Shown piece by piece: positions 20,178-27,702 of a stretch of DNA of 64,000 nucleotides; position 1 is the stretch's first letter; the number at the start of each line of letters is the position of its first letter. The position numbers were made by a program, and so were the translations under genes. The stretch is from Micromonospora saelicesensis (lineage in GTDB: Bacteria > Actinomycetota > Actinomycetes > Mycobacteriales > Micromonosporaceae): positions 434,001 through 498,000 of the forward strand of contig NZ_FMCR01000004.1 of the NCBI RefSeq assembly GCF_900091575.1, written 5' to 3'. Under the pieces are notes generated by a model, which ran no database searches, had not been told where the DNA came from, and saw nothing but the letters and a program-made list of their open reading frames with translations.

Positions 20178-21383
20178 ATGACCCAGGCGATCGACCGACC
20201 CCAGTCGACCGAGGACGTCGACGTCGACCGGCTCGTCGGAGCTGTCGACCACGACATCAGCCACGACCCGTTCCCGGTGCGGGGCCTCGACCACGTGCAC
20301 TTCCTGGTCGGCAACGCCAAGCAGGCCGCCCACTACTACTCCACCGCCTTCGGCATGACCTGCGTGGCGTACCGCGGCCCCGAGCAGGGCTACCGGGACC
20401 ACGCCCAGTACGTGCTGACCAGCGGCTCGGCCCGGTTCGTGCTGACCGGCACGGTGCGCCCGGACGCCGAGGGTGCCGAGCACGTGGCCCGGCACAGCGA
20501 CGGGATCAGCGACATCGCGCTGGAGGTCCCGGACGTGGACGCCGCGTACGCGCACGCCATCGCGCAGGGCGCCGCCAGCGTCGTCGAGCCGCACGAGGTG
20601 ACCGACGAGCACGGCACCGTCCGGATGGCCGCCATCGCCGCGTACGGCGACACCCGGCACACGCTGGTCGACCGGTCCCGCTACACCGGCCCGTTCCTGC
20701 CCGGCTTCGTGGCCCGGGGCCCGATCGTGGACCGGCAGCCGATGATCGACGCCGGCATCCAGCCGAAGCGCTTCTTCCAGGCCGTCGACCACGTGGTCGG
20801 CAACGTGGAGCTGGGCCGGATGGACGAGTGGGTCGAGTTCTACAAGCGGGTGATGGGCTTCTCCAACATGGCGGAGTTCGTCGGCGACGACATCGCCACC
20901 GACTACTCGGCGCTGATGAGCAAGGTCGTGGCGAACGGCACCCGCAAGGTGAAGTTCCCGCTCAACGAGCCGGCGATCGCCCGCAAGAAGTCCCAGATCG
21001 ACGAGTACCTGGAGTTCTACCAGGGCCCGGGCGCGCAGCACATCGCCGTCGCCACCAACGACATCCTGGCCAGCGTCGACGCGATGCGCGCGGCCGGCCT
21101 GGAGTTCCTGGACACCCCGGACTCGTACTACGACGACCCGGAGCTGCGCGAGCGCATCGGCAACGTGCGGGTGCCGATCGAGGAGCTGAAGGCCCGCAAG
21201 GTCCTGGTCGACCGGGACGAGGACGGCTACCTGCTCCAGATCTTCACCAAGCCGGTGCAGGACCGTCCCACGGTCTTCTTCGAGCTGATCGAGCGGCACG
21301 GCTCGCTGGGCTTCGGCAAGGGCAACTTCAAGGCGCTCTTCCAGGCGATCGAGCGGGAGCAGGAAGCCCGCGGCAACCTGTAA
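20178..21383 (+). CDS. hppD: 4-hydroxyphenylpyruvate dioxygenase
   Basis: A 401-residue non-heme Fe(II) enzyme converting 4-hydroxyphenylpyruvate to homogentisate in tyrosine breakdown. Two glyoxalase-fold halves are visible: GLDHVHFLVGNAKQAAHYY and AVDHVVGNVELGRMDEWVEF. The likely iron ligands are His in AVDHVVGNV, His in GAQHIAVATND and Glu in TVFFELIERHG. The start ATG 20178 is preceded by GAGGGAG. The Lrp regulator diverges upstream. Two RDD proteins and an aminotransferase follow on the same strand and may be co-transcribed. The next enzymes of the pathway (hmgA, fahA) lie 10-14 kb away. Confidence 0.95.
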   Translation: MTQAIDRPQSTEDVDVDRLVGAVDHDISHDPFPVRGLDHVHFLVGNAKQAAHYYSTAFGMTCVAYRGPEQGYRDHAQYVLTSGSARFVLTGTVRPDAEGAEHVARHSDGISDIALEVPDVDAAYAHAIAQGAASVVEPHEVTDEHGTVRMAAIAAYGDTRHTLVDRSRYTGPFLPGFVARGPIVDRQPMIDAGIQPKRFFQAVDHVVGNVELGRMDEWVEFYKRVMGFSNMAEFVGDDIATDYSALMSKVVANGTRKVKFPLNEPAIARKKSQIDEYLEFYQGPGAQHIAVATNDILASVDAMRAAGLEFLDTPDSYYDDPELRERIGNVRVPIEELKARKVLVDRDEDGYLLQIFTKPVQDRPTVFFELIERHGSLGFGKGNFKALFQAIEREQEARGNL

Positions 21384-21394
21384 CACTTGCGAGC

Positions 21395-22096
21395 GTGACG
21401 CAACCTCCGTCGTACCCGACGCCGCCGGTCGGTGGGCCCCGACCCACCCCCGGCGGCGTCGCGCCGCAACCCGGCCCACACCCCTACGGGTACGCCGCGC
21501 CGCCGCAGTACGCCCCACCCGGGTACGCCCCACCGCAGTTCTATGGCGGACCGCCGCGACCGGCGGCCCCGCCTCCGACGCTGACCCCGGGCGGACAGCC
21601 GCTGGCCAGCTTCAGCGATCGACTCCTGGCCATGTTGCTCGACTCCGCGGTCTTCATGGTGGTCGGCCTGGTGCTCGCGGTGCCCGCGGCGATCATCTTC
21701 CTCGTTGTCGTTGCGCCCGACATCTCACTGTTCGCGTCGGACGGCTCGCTTGGCGAGGTCGACTTCTTTCACGACCTCATGCTGCCCCTGATCTGGATCG
21801 ACCTGGGGGTCATCGCGATCTCGCTCGTGCTCGCGTACGTCTACTACGTCGAGATGATGTTCAAGACCGGTCAAACCTTCGGCAAGAAGATGATGAACCT
21901 GCGGATCGTGCCGCTGGATCCGACGCGCTCCCTCGACCGCCGGGCCGCCGCGAAGCGGTTCCTGGTGCAGCAGCTCTCTGGCTTCTTCCCGGGGCTGAGC
22001 TACCTGGACGGGTTTTGGCAGCTCTGGGACAAGCCGTGGCAGCAGTGCCTCCACGACAAGTTCGCTGGGACGGTCGTCGTTAAGGTGTCCCAGTGA
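21395..22096 (+). CDS. RDD-family membrane protein, Pro-rich N-terminus
   Basis: A 233-residue protein. The first ~70 residues are Pro/Tyr/Gly-rich (repeats such as YAPPGYAPPQF), followed by the RDD domain: LASFSDRLLAMLLDSAVFMVV (R and D signature residues), a second span near VIAISLVLAYVYYVE, and FKTGQTFGKKMMNLRIV. Three or four membrane spans are likely. GTG 21395 starts 12 bases after the hppD stop, so co-transcription is likely. RDD proteins include ion-exchange or transport proteins, but most have no known role. Its neighbour at 22173 is another RDD protein with a different N-terminus. Confidence 0.85.
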   Translation: MTQPPSYPTPPVGGPRPTPGGVAPQPGPHPYGYAAPPQYAPPGYAPPQFYGGPPRPAAPPPTLTPGGQPLASFSDRLLAMLLDSAVFMVVGLVLAVPAAIIFLVVVAPDISLFASDGSLGEVDFFHDLMLPLIWIDLGVIAISLVLAYVYYVEMMFKTGQTFGKKMMNLRIVPLDPTRSLDRRAAAKRFLVQQLSGFFPGLSYLDGFWQLWDKPWQQCLHDKFAGTVVVKVSQ

Positions 22097-22172
22097 GCGA
22101 GCGTAGCGAGCGAACCAGCAGGCTCAGTAGCGTGGCGCGTCGCGCCGTGGCGCAGCGAAGCGGAGCGACGGC
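22093..22172 (+). repeat. GCGAGCG-type short intergenic repeat
   Basis: The gap between the two RDD genes contains GAGCGAGCGTAGCGAGCG, a near-palindrome, followed by GCGTGGCGCGTCGCGCCGTGG and AGCGAAGCGGAGCGACG. Such GAGCGAGCG...GCGAGCG strings recur between genes of many actinomycetes. Only one copy is present in this window. Confidence 0.45.
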
Positions 22173-23165
22173 GTGAGCGTTCAACCTGGTTGGTACGTCG
22201 ACCCCGCCGACACCGAGACCCGGCGTTACTGGGACGGCGAGGGTTGGCTCGGTGCGCCCATCCCCGTCGACGCGACCCCGCCGGACGGTCCTCCGCCGGC
22301 CGAGCCGCCGCCCGCGCCGGTCACCCCGGCCGCGCCCGCGGCGTCGACGACCCCCGACTCGGCGACCGGCGCGCCGGGCTGGTCGCCCCAGCAGGGCCCA
22401 CCCCCTGGGTACGGCCCGCAGCCGGGGCACGGCCCGGGCTGGGGACCGCAGGCTGGCCCTCCCGGCTGGGGCCCGCAGGGCGGTCCGCCGGGCTGGACCC
22501 CGCCGGGGGCCCCTCCCGGCTGGGCGCCTCCGGCCGGTCACCCCGGCTGGCCCGGACGACCGCCCGAGCCTCGACCGCACGGCCTCAGGCTGGCCGGCTA
22601 CGGCCGTAGGTTGGTCGCCCGGCTGATCGACTTCGGCCTCGTCTTCGCACTGAACGTGGTTGTCAACGGCTGGTTCGTCTGGCGCTGGGCTCAGGAGTGG
22701 GCGCCGTACTGGCAGGAGGTCTTCCGGCGCGCGTCCCGCGGCGACACCTCCGCGGACGGCCTGCCGCTCCCCAGTGAGCAGGCCAATTCTCTGCTGGTGG
22801 CGATCCTGCTGATCGCCACCGCGCTCTGGCTGGCGTACGAGGTGCCGACAATGGCCTCCGGCGGGCAGACCGTCGGCAAGCGGGTGATGCGGATCCGGGC
22901 GGTGCCGATGGCCGCCGACCAGCCGCTGGGCGTCCGCCGGGCGCTGAGCCGGTGGAGCACGCTGGGCCTGCCGACGCTGCTCTGGTACTGCGCCGGGCTC
23001 GGCCTGGTGCTGCAACTGGTCGACGCTCTCTCCCCCCTCTTCGACCACCCTCTGCGCCAGGCGCTGCACGACAAGCGCGCGCAGACGGTGGTCGTCGAAG
23101 TCCCCCAACACACCGACACCGCCCCCTCGAACGACCGTAACCAGCCCCCGGGAGGCACCCCATGA
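22173..23165 (+). CDS. RDD-family membrane protein with DUF2510 motif
   Basis: A 330-residue protein. It begins with a short DUF2510 motif (VQPGWYVDPADTETRRYWDGEGW), continues with ~115 residues of Pro/Gly/Trp-rich repeats (PPGWGPQ-type), then an RDD domain: LAGYGRRLVARLIDFGLVFALN, span LLVAILLIATALWLAYEV, and GGQTVGKRVMRIRAVPM. The Pro/Gly tract is probably a disordered cytosolic tether. GTG 22173 begins the DUF2510 motif. The stop overlaps the aminotransferase start (ATGA), so the two are translationally coupled. Confidence 0.87.
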   Translation: MSVQPGWYVDPADTETRRYWDGEGWLGAPIPVDATPPDGPPPAEPPPAPVTPAAPAASTTPDSATGAPGWSPQQGPPPGYGPQPGHGPGWGPQAGPPGWGPQGGPPGWTPPGAPPGWAPPAGHPGWPGRPPEPRPHGLRLAGYGRRLVARLIDFGLVFALNVVVNGWFVWRWAQEWAPYWQEVFRRASRGDTSADGLPLPSEQANSLLVAILLIATALWLAYEVPTMASGGQTVGKRVMRIRAVPMAADQPLGVRRALSRWSTLGLPTLLWYCAGLGLVLQLVDALSPLFDHPLRQALHDKRAQTVVVEVPQHTDTAPSNDRNQPPGGTP

Positions 23166-24265
23166 CCGACTCCGGACGTCATCAGCCGGCGCTGCGGCTG
23201 ACCCGCGTCGACCTGGACGCGCTGCCCAGCTACGTGCCGGGGCGCAGCCCCGCCGACCTGGCCCGGGAGTTGGGCCTGCCGGAGGCCATCAAGCTGGCCA
23301 GCAACGAGGTACCGTACGGGCCGCTGCCCGGCGTGGTGGAGGCGGTCACCGAGGCGATCACCACCTCGCACCGCTACCCGGACATGGGTGTGGTCGCGCT
23401 GCGGGACGCGCTGGCCCAGCGGTACGGGGTGGACGCCGATCGGATCGCCACCGGCTGCGGTTCGGTGGCGCTGGCCGAGCACCTGGTGCGTGCCACCTGC
23501 CTGCCCGGCGACGAGGTGCTCTACTCGTGGCGGTCCTTCGAGGCGTACCCGATCATCGTGGCGACCAGCGGCGCGACCAGCGTGCGGGTGCCCAACGACG
23601 CCGGGCACGGGCACGACCTGGCGGCGATGGCCGCGGCGGTGACCGACCGGACCCGGGTGATTTTCGTCTGCAACCCGAACAACCCCACGGGTACGGCGCT
23701 GCGCCGGGCCGAGCTGGACCGGTTCCTCGACGCGGTGCCGGACGACGTGCTGGTGGTCATCGACGAGGCGTACCGGGAATTCGTCACCGACGCGGAGGTG
23801 CCGGACGGTCTCGACTACCTGGACCGGCCGAACGTGGCGGTGTTGCGGACGCTGTCGAAGGCGTGGGGGCTCGCCGGTCTGCGGATGGGCTGGCTGGTTG
23901 CCCAGCCGGTGGTGGCGGCCGCCATCCGCAAGGTGGCGACCCCGTTCTCCAGCAGCACGGCAGCCCAGGCCGGGGCACTTGCCGCGCTGACCCAGGTGGC
24001 GGAGATGGAGCGTCGCTGCGCCCTGGTCGTCGCCGAGCGGGACCGGGTCACCGAGGCGATGCGCAAGTTCGTGCCCGAGGTGCCGACGAGCCAGGCCAAC
24101 TTCGTCTGGCTGCCGTTGGGCGAGCGGGCCGTGGCGTTCGGCAAGGCGTGCGAGGCGCGCGGGGTGATCGTGCGGCCGTTCGCCGGAGACGGGGTCCGGG
24201 TCACCATCGGGACCCCGGCCGAGAACGACGCGTTCCTGGCGGCGGCCGAGGCCGCCCTGGCCTGA
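23162..24265 (+). CDS. hisC: PLP-dependent aminotransferase, HisC/aromatic aminotransferase type
   Basis: A 367-residue class I/II aminotransferase. Visible: YVPGRSPADLARELGLPEAI and KLASNEVPYGP at the N-terminus, NPNNPTGTAL, VIDEAYREF, the PLP lysine in TLSKAWGLAGLRMGWL, and the C-terminal RGVIVRPFAGDGVRVTIGT. These fit HisC and the related aromatic aminotransferase (PhAT) of actinobacteria. ATG 23162 follows GGGAGG and overlaps the preceding stop. Placement after hppD suggests it supplies 4-hydroxyphenylpyruvate from tyrosine rather than serving histidine synthesis, as no other his gene is nearby. The gene symbol is therefore family-level. Confidence 0.85.
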   Translation: MTDSGRHQPALRLTRVDLDALPSYVPGRSPADLARELGLPEAIKLASNEVPYGPLPGVVEAVTEAITTSHRYPDMGVVALRDALAQRYGVDADRIATGCGSVALAEHLVRATCLPGDEVLYSWRSFEAYPIIVATSGATSVRVPNDAGHGHDLAAMAAAVTDRTRVIFVCNPNNPTGTALRRAELDRFLDAVPDDVLVVIDEAYREFVTDAEVPDGLDYLDRPNVAVLRTLSKAWGLAGLRMGWLVAQPVVAAAIRKVATPFSSSTAAQAGALAALTQVAEMERRCALVVAERDRVTEAMRKFVPEVPTSQANFVWLPLGERAVAFGKACEARGVIVRPFAGDGVRVTIGTPAENDAFLAAAEAALA

Positions 24266-24325
24266 GCGACAGCTCGCCCTAGCGGGCGGTACCGCACCGG
24301 CACACAGGCAGGTAACGAAAGACGG

Positions 24326-24360
24326 GGCGGGCGGGACAGCACTCAGCTGCCCCGCCCGCC
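24326..24360. terminator. Hairpin between convergent genes
   Basis: Ten-base arms GGCGGGCGGG and CCCGCCCGCC (24326-24335, 24351-24360), with a further CAGC/GCTG pairing inside, separate the + strand aminotransferase gene from the - strand lipoprotein gene and could end both. Confidence 0.65.
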
Positions 24361-24369
24361 AGTACCCGA

Positions 24370-24825
24370 CTAGGGCGCTCCGTCGACCACCGCCAGTCGC
24401 CACTGCGCTTCACCCTCGACCCCGACGGCAAGATCGGTCGAAACGCCCTTGTCGACGTAGACCTGCGACAGGTTGGGCACCCCGTCGCACGGATATCGCA
24501 GCGGAGCGGCCGTCTTCACGTTCAGTGCGATCCGACCTCCTCCGGTGCAGACGAAATACACAGTGAAGCTGGCCCCACTGGGAACAACATCGGCAATGGT
24601 TGCTTCCTTCTGCTCTGCCAGCGGGCCGGCCAGCAGCACCCGACCGGCCGGAAACCACCCCGTCGGCGCTTCCGGAGTGGGGGAAGGCCGGCTCGGCACG
24701 GTGGGTGAGGGGCGTTCGGACGGCTCCGCCGATCGTCTCGCCGTGTCACCGGTGCAGCCGCTGACCATCAGCAACGGGACGACCATGCCGATGGCCAGGC
24801 ATACGGCGGAACGACCAGCACGCAT
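24370..24825 (-). CDS. Small lipoprotein, unknown function
   Basis: A 151-residue exported lipoprotein: signal peptide with lipobox LMVSGC near residue 24, then a Ser/Pro/Thr-rich spacer (SERPSPTVPSRPSPTPEAP) and a ~95-residue globular domain with two Cys (VYFVCTGGG, LRYPCDGVP) that may form a disulfide. It resembles small actinobacterial lipoproteins with a C-x-GGG motif, but no function is known. ATG 24825 is preceded by GGAGA. It lies just downstream of the secreted protein gene at 24900 on the same strand and could share its transcript. Confidence 0.75.
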   Translation of the reverse strand: MRAGRSAVCLAIGMVVPLLMVSGCTGDTARRSAEPSERPSPTVPSRPSPTPEAPTGWFPAGRVLLAGPLAEQKEATIADVVPSGASFTVYFVCTGGGRIALNVKTAAPLRYPCDGVPNLSQVYVDKGVSTDLAVGVEGEAQWRLAVVDGAP

Positions 24826-24899
24826 CTCGCGTCTCCAATCCAGGCCCGGACGAGCCTGATGAACGTCACCTCGGTCGTCAAGCCGCCGGGCGGGCACTG

Positions 24900-25517
24900 T
24901 CAGTAGTAGAGCTTCCAGGCTTCGCGGTAGGGCGCGTAGGCGCTGCCCGAGTTCTCGGAGGCCGTGTTGCAGTTGCTGTAGACGTAGTGCGACTTCCAGC
25001 TGACGTTCTCCTTCCAGTTGCCATAATCGCCGTACAGGGTGGAGTTGGCGTTGACGGTGCCGCTGACCTCGACACCATAGGACGTCGTGTTGCTCTGTTC
25101 GACGCCTGCGTTGATGGTGGCTTCCATCTTGGCGAAGATTGCCGCCTTCAGCTCAGCCGAAACCGAGACCGAAACCGTGAAGGTCGTGGTGCCCGTCTTC
25201 GTCGCGGTGAACTTGAAGCTCTTCGCCGAACTGGTGTTGTTGATGACCGACGTACGGAACTTCGCGTCGAAGGTGTTGGTGGTGTTGGTCATCGAGTAGA
25301 GGTAGGTCCCCGGAGTGCAGTACTCCGCCTGGGTGCCGAACTCAGGGCCCTGCTCACCCTTCGGAGGTATCGGAGCCGGGATCGGCACGAGGTCCTCGGA
25401 GGCCGCCGGCGTGACCCCGCCCGCCGCCATGGCAGGAACTGCCGGCAGCAGTACGGCGGCGACGACGGTCGCAGCAATGGGAAATGCTCGGAGCAGACCT
25501 GTAGATTTTTTACTCAT
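24900..25517 (-). CDS. Secreted Ser/Thr-rich protein, possible aerolysin-like (ETX/MTX2) fold
   Basis: A 205-residue exported protein: signal peptide 1-31 (MSKKSTGLLRAFPIAATVVA..., cleavage near AMA-AG), a Pro-rich linker, a Cys pair (AEYCTPGTYLY... and YSNCNTASE), and a central ~85-residue region of alternating polar and hydrophobic residues (KSFKFTATKTGTTTFTVSVS, then AELKAAIFAKMEATINAGVE, SNTTSYGVEVSGTVNANS). This long amphipathic strand pattern is what the insertion region of aerolysin/ETX-MTX2 beta-pore proteins looks like. Fold assignment is inference from pattern only. Codon use is less GC-biased than in neighbouring genes, hinting at transfer. ATG 25517 follows AGGGA. An AfsR-like regulator diverges 570 bases upstream. 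Confidence 0.75.
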   Translation of the reverse strand: MSKKSTGLLRAFPIAATVVAAVLLPAVPAMAAGGVTPAASEDLVPIPAPIPPKGEQGPEFGTQAEYCTPGTYLYSMTNTTNTFDAKFRTSVINNTSSAKSFKFTATKTGTTTFTVSVSVSAELKAAIFAKMEATINAGVEQSNTTSYGVEVSGTVNANSTLYGDYGNWKENVSWKSHYVYSNCNTASENSGSAYAPYREAWKLYY

Positions 25518-26087
25518 CGCCACATCCCTGGTCGTTATTGCGGTGGAGATCGCAGCCTTTCACTCCGATGCACCAGCGCTGCACATTCGCAGCACACGCC
25601 GTCCGCCAGGGCGGGCGGCCGAGTCGTCCCCGCCCGAATTGGATCGCGTCGTTCCGGCCGTCCGGTTTGGTGAGCGCAGCGCACACTCGACCGAATCGTC
25701 GAGTTCGAGAACCAGTCGTGTGCCCGGATTCGACGCGCTCTGTGGTCGCGTCGACGGGCAAAGAGCGGCCTGCCGGACAGGTCGATACGGAGGTTACAGA
25801 GTGTCGCGGCCACACCAATCAAGCCCCTGGCACCTCGTCGCCGGTCCGTCATGTGACCACGTCACTTGTCTTTCCGTTACTCCCGCCCCAGTTACTCCAG
25901 GTGACGAGTTACTCCGCGCGGGAGCCTTGGCCCCCGAAGCGACAAAACGGTCGACCAGCCGCAAGGCGCATCGACTCTAGATAAGTCCGTTAAATAATGG
26001 CGAGAGCATCCGTTGCCTCGATGCGCGGGCCGATGTAGCGTCCCTGTCGCTGCCCACCCTGACGGTGAGCGACAACGGGGGTGCCAA
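25518..26087. other. Long intergenic region upstream of two divergent genes
   Basis: 570 bases with lower GC and no supported gene. It contains three direct GTTACTCC copies at 25876-25915 and an AT-richer stretch near 25975-26000. It would hold the promoters of the secreted protein gene (-) and the AfsR-like regulator gene (+). Confidence 0.55.
25876..25915 (+). promoter_or_regulatory. Three direct GTTACTCC repeats
   Basis: GTTACTCC occurs at 25876, 25891 and 25908 (15- and 17-base spacing), about 175 bases before the AfsR-like gene start. Direct octamer repeats of this kind suggest binding by a dimeric or multimeric regulator, possibly the adjacent AfsR-like protein, though that family normally uses about 11-base spacing. 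Confidence 0.45.
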
Positions 26088-26924
26088 ATGATGTTCCGAC
26101 TACTCAGATCTCCGGGCGTGACAGTAGACAATGCCTTCCACTTCCCACGGGAAGGACGCGTCCAAGGCATTTTCGCGGCTCTTCTGTTTCGACGTGGGCA
26201 GAACGTCAGCTCGACCAGCCTGGCCGCTGCCATCTGGAGTGACCCGCCGGTTTCCGCAGACGCGAACGTGCGGACCTACATCGCCAAACTGCGCCGCTTC
26301 CTTGCTGACATAAGTCCGGAACTCCACGAACGTCTCGCAACCGTCCATGGCGGCTACCGGTTCGATATTCTCGACGGAGAGTTGGATCTCACGCGATCCA
26401 ACGAACTCTGGAACGAGGGCCGCCGGGCGATGAGCCGCTCGGATTTCCGCGGCGCGGTTGAGGCACTGCAAAGCGCATCGGCGCTCTGGGCCGAAACCCC
26501 GGGCCAGGACGTGGCCGCTCAGGGGTGGCTCGACCATCGCTTCGCAATGCTCCGCGAGCAACGATTCGCCCTGGCCGAGGACCTCGCTGCCGCCCGTATC
26601 GCCAGCGGCGACGGCCTCTCCGCCATTGCCGGGCTGCCGGAGATCGATGATCCGAACCTCGCCCGGGAGAAGTCAGCAGCGCTCATGCTCGTCGCGTGTT
26701 ACCGGGCCGGCAATCTTCCGGCGGCCCTGCGCATCTTCGCGGCAGCCCGCGCCACGTTGCGCCGGGAGTTTGGCGTGGACCCGGGATCATGGCTGCAGAC
26801 TCTTCACCACGCAGCACTCCGGCGCGACGACGCCCTGCTGTTCTCCGATCAGCTACTGGTGAGTCTGGGCCGCGACGCCGAACCGCGACCCCAGCACTCC
26901 AACCTCACCGCCCGAGTGGCCTGA
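26088..26924 (+). CDS. Small AfsR/SARP-like regulator (winged helix plus BTAD-like domain)
   Basis: A 278-residue protein. The N-terminal ~95 residues form an OmpR-type winged helix (FAALLFRRGQNVSSTSLAAA, IWSDPPVSADANVRTYIAKLRRFL, VHGGYRFDI). The remainder is a BTAD-like helical domain (LTRSNELWNEGRRAMSRSDF, LREQRFALAEDLAAARIASG, FAAARATLRREFGVDPGSW). It lacks NB-ARC and TPR parts, so it has the minimal SARP size. ATG 26088 follows AACGGGGGTGCC. The winged helix is diverged at its beginning. It diverges from the secreted aerolysin-like gene and is upstream of the WxL-like locus; either may be its target. Confidence 0.82.
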   Translation: MMFRLLRSPGVTVDNAFHFPREGRVQGIFAALLFRRGQNVSSTSLAAAIWSDPPVSADANVRTYIAKLRRFLADISPELHERLATVHGGYRFDILDGELDLTRSNELWNEGRRAMSRSDFRGAVEALQSASALWAETPGQDVAAQGWLDHRFAMLREQRFALAEDLAAARIASGDGLSAIAGLPEIDDPNLAREKSAALMLVACYRAGNLPAALRIFAAARATLRREFGVDPGSWLQTLHHAALRRDDALLFSDQLLVSLGRDAEPRPQHSNLTARVA

Positions 26925-27147
26925 CGGAGAAGGGCGAGGCCGACGGCTCGCAGCGTGACGGCTGGATCCGTACGCCGCCTGCGCCTACCCGCTTCGGCCA
27001 TCGCAGGCCGGACCAGACGGCCCTCAACCTCAATCGTGAACTAAGCCCTGTTTGTCCGACTTTGCGTTCTTTCTGCCCTATCTTCCGAAGTAGCCGTTGT
27101 GCCGAGGACTCACTCCGGCTCACTTCGAGAAAACGGGGTAACGAACA

Positions 27148-27702
27148 GTGCGTACTGCCAAGATCTGTCTGGCCGGGGCGGCCGCTGCTGCCATGGTGGG
27201 CTTCCTCGCCGCGCCGGCTGCCGCCGCGCCCACCGACACCACCGACACCACCTTCGAGGTGCTCGTCGGCACCCTCGACATCGTCGCGCCGGCCGCCGCC
27301 GACCTCGGTGACGGTGCCCCCGGTGGCGTCATCACCGGCCAGCTCGGCGTGGTGACGGTGACCGACTCCCGAGGCGCCGCCGACGCCTCCTGGGTCGCCT
27401 CGGTGACCGCGAGCGTCTTCCAGACCGGCGGCGGCTCACCGCCCGAGACGGTCCTTCCGTCTGAGATCGACTACTGGTCCGGCCCGGCAACGGCCTTCAC
27501 CGGTGACGGCACCTTCACGCCGGGGCAGGCCACCGCCGGCGACGCCGACCCGCTGGACAGCGTCACCCCGCTCACCGCGTTCACCCACGCCGGCGGCACC
27601 GGCGGCAACACCGTCAGCTGGAACCCCACCCTGGAAGTCAACGTCCCGCTGGACAGCATCGCGGGCGTCTACAGCGGCACGGTGACACATTCGGTGGCGT
27701 AG
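27148..27702 (+). CDS. Secreted WxL-like surface protein
   Basis: A 184-residue exported protein: signal peptide 1-27 (RTAKICLAGAAAAAMVGFLAA, cleavage near AAA-AP), then a beta-rich domain with features of the WxL domain: GQLGVVTVTDSRGAADASWV, a SGPATAF segment, and the ending GVYSGTVTHSVA that matches the Y-x-G-x-L/V-T end of WxL proteins. The classical WxL triplet is degenerate (WVA), so assignment is tentative. WxL proteins bind peptidoglycan in Gram-positive bacteria. GTG 27148 follows CGGGG. The next gene, a DUF916-like protein, begins before this stop, as in the WxL/WxL-interacting pairs of Firmicutes. Confidence 0.72.
   Translation: MRTAKICLAGAAAAAMVGFLAAPAAAAPTDTTDTTFEVLVGTLDIVAPAAADLGDGAPGGVITGQLGVVTVTDSRGAADASWVASVTASVFQTGGGSPPETVLPSEIDYWSGPATAFTGDGTFTPGQATAGDADPLDSVTPLTAFTHAGGTGGNTVSWNPTLEVNVPLDSIAGVYSGTVTHSVA

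Noticed and set aside
25518..26087. Small genes in the long intergenic region
   Set aside because: Frames on both strands lack ribosome sites and recognisable sequence; the region is better explained as divergent control DNA.
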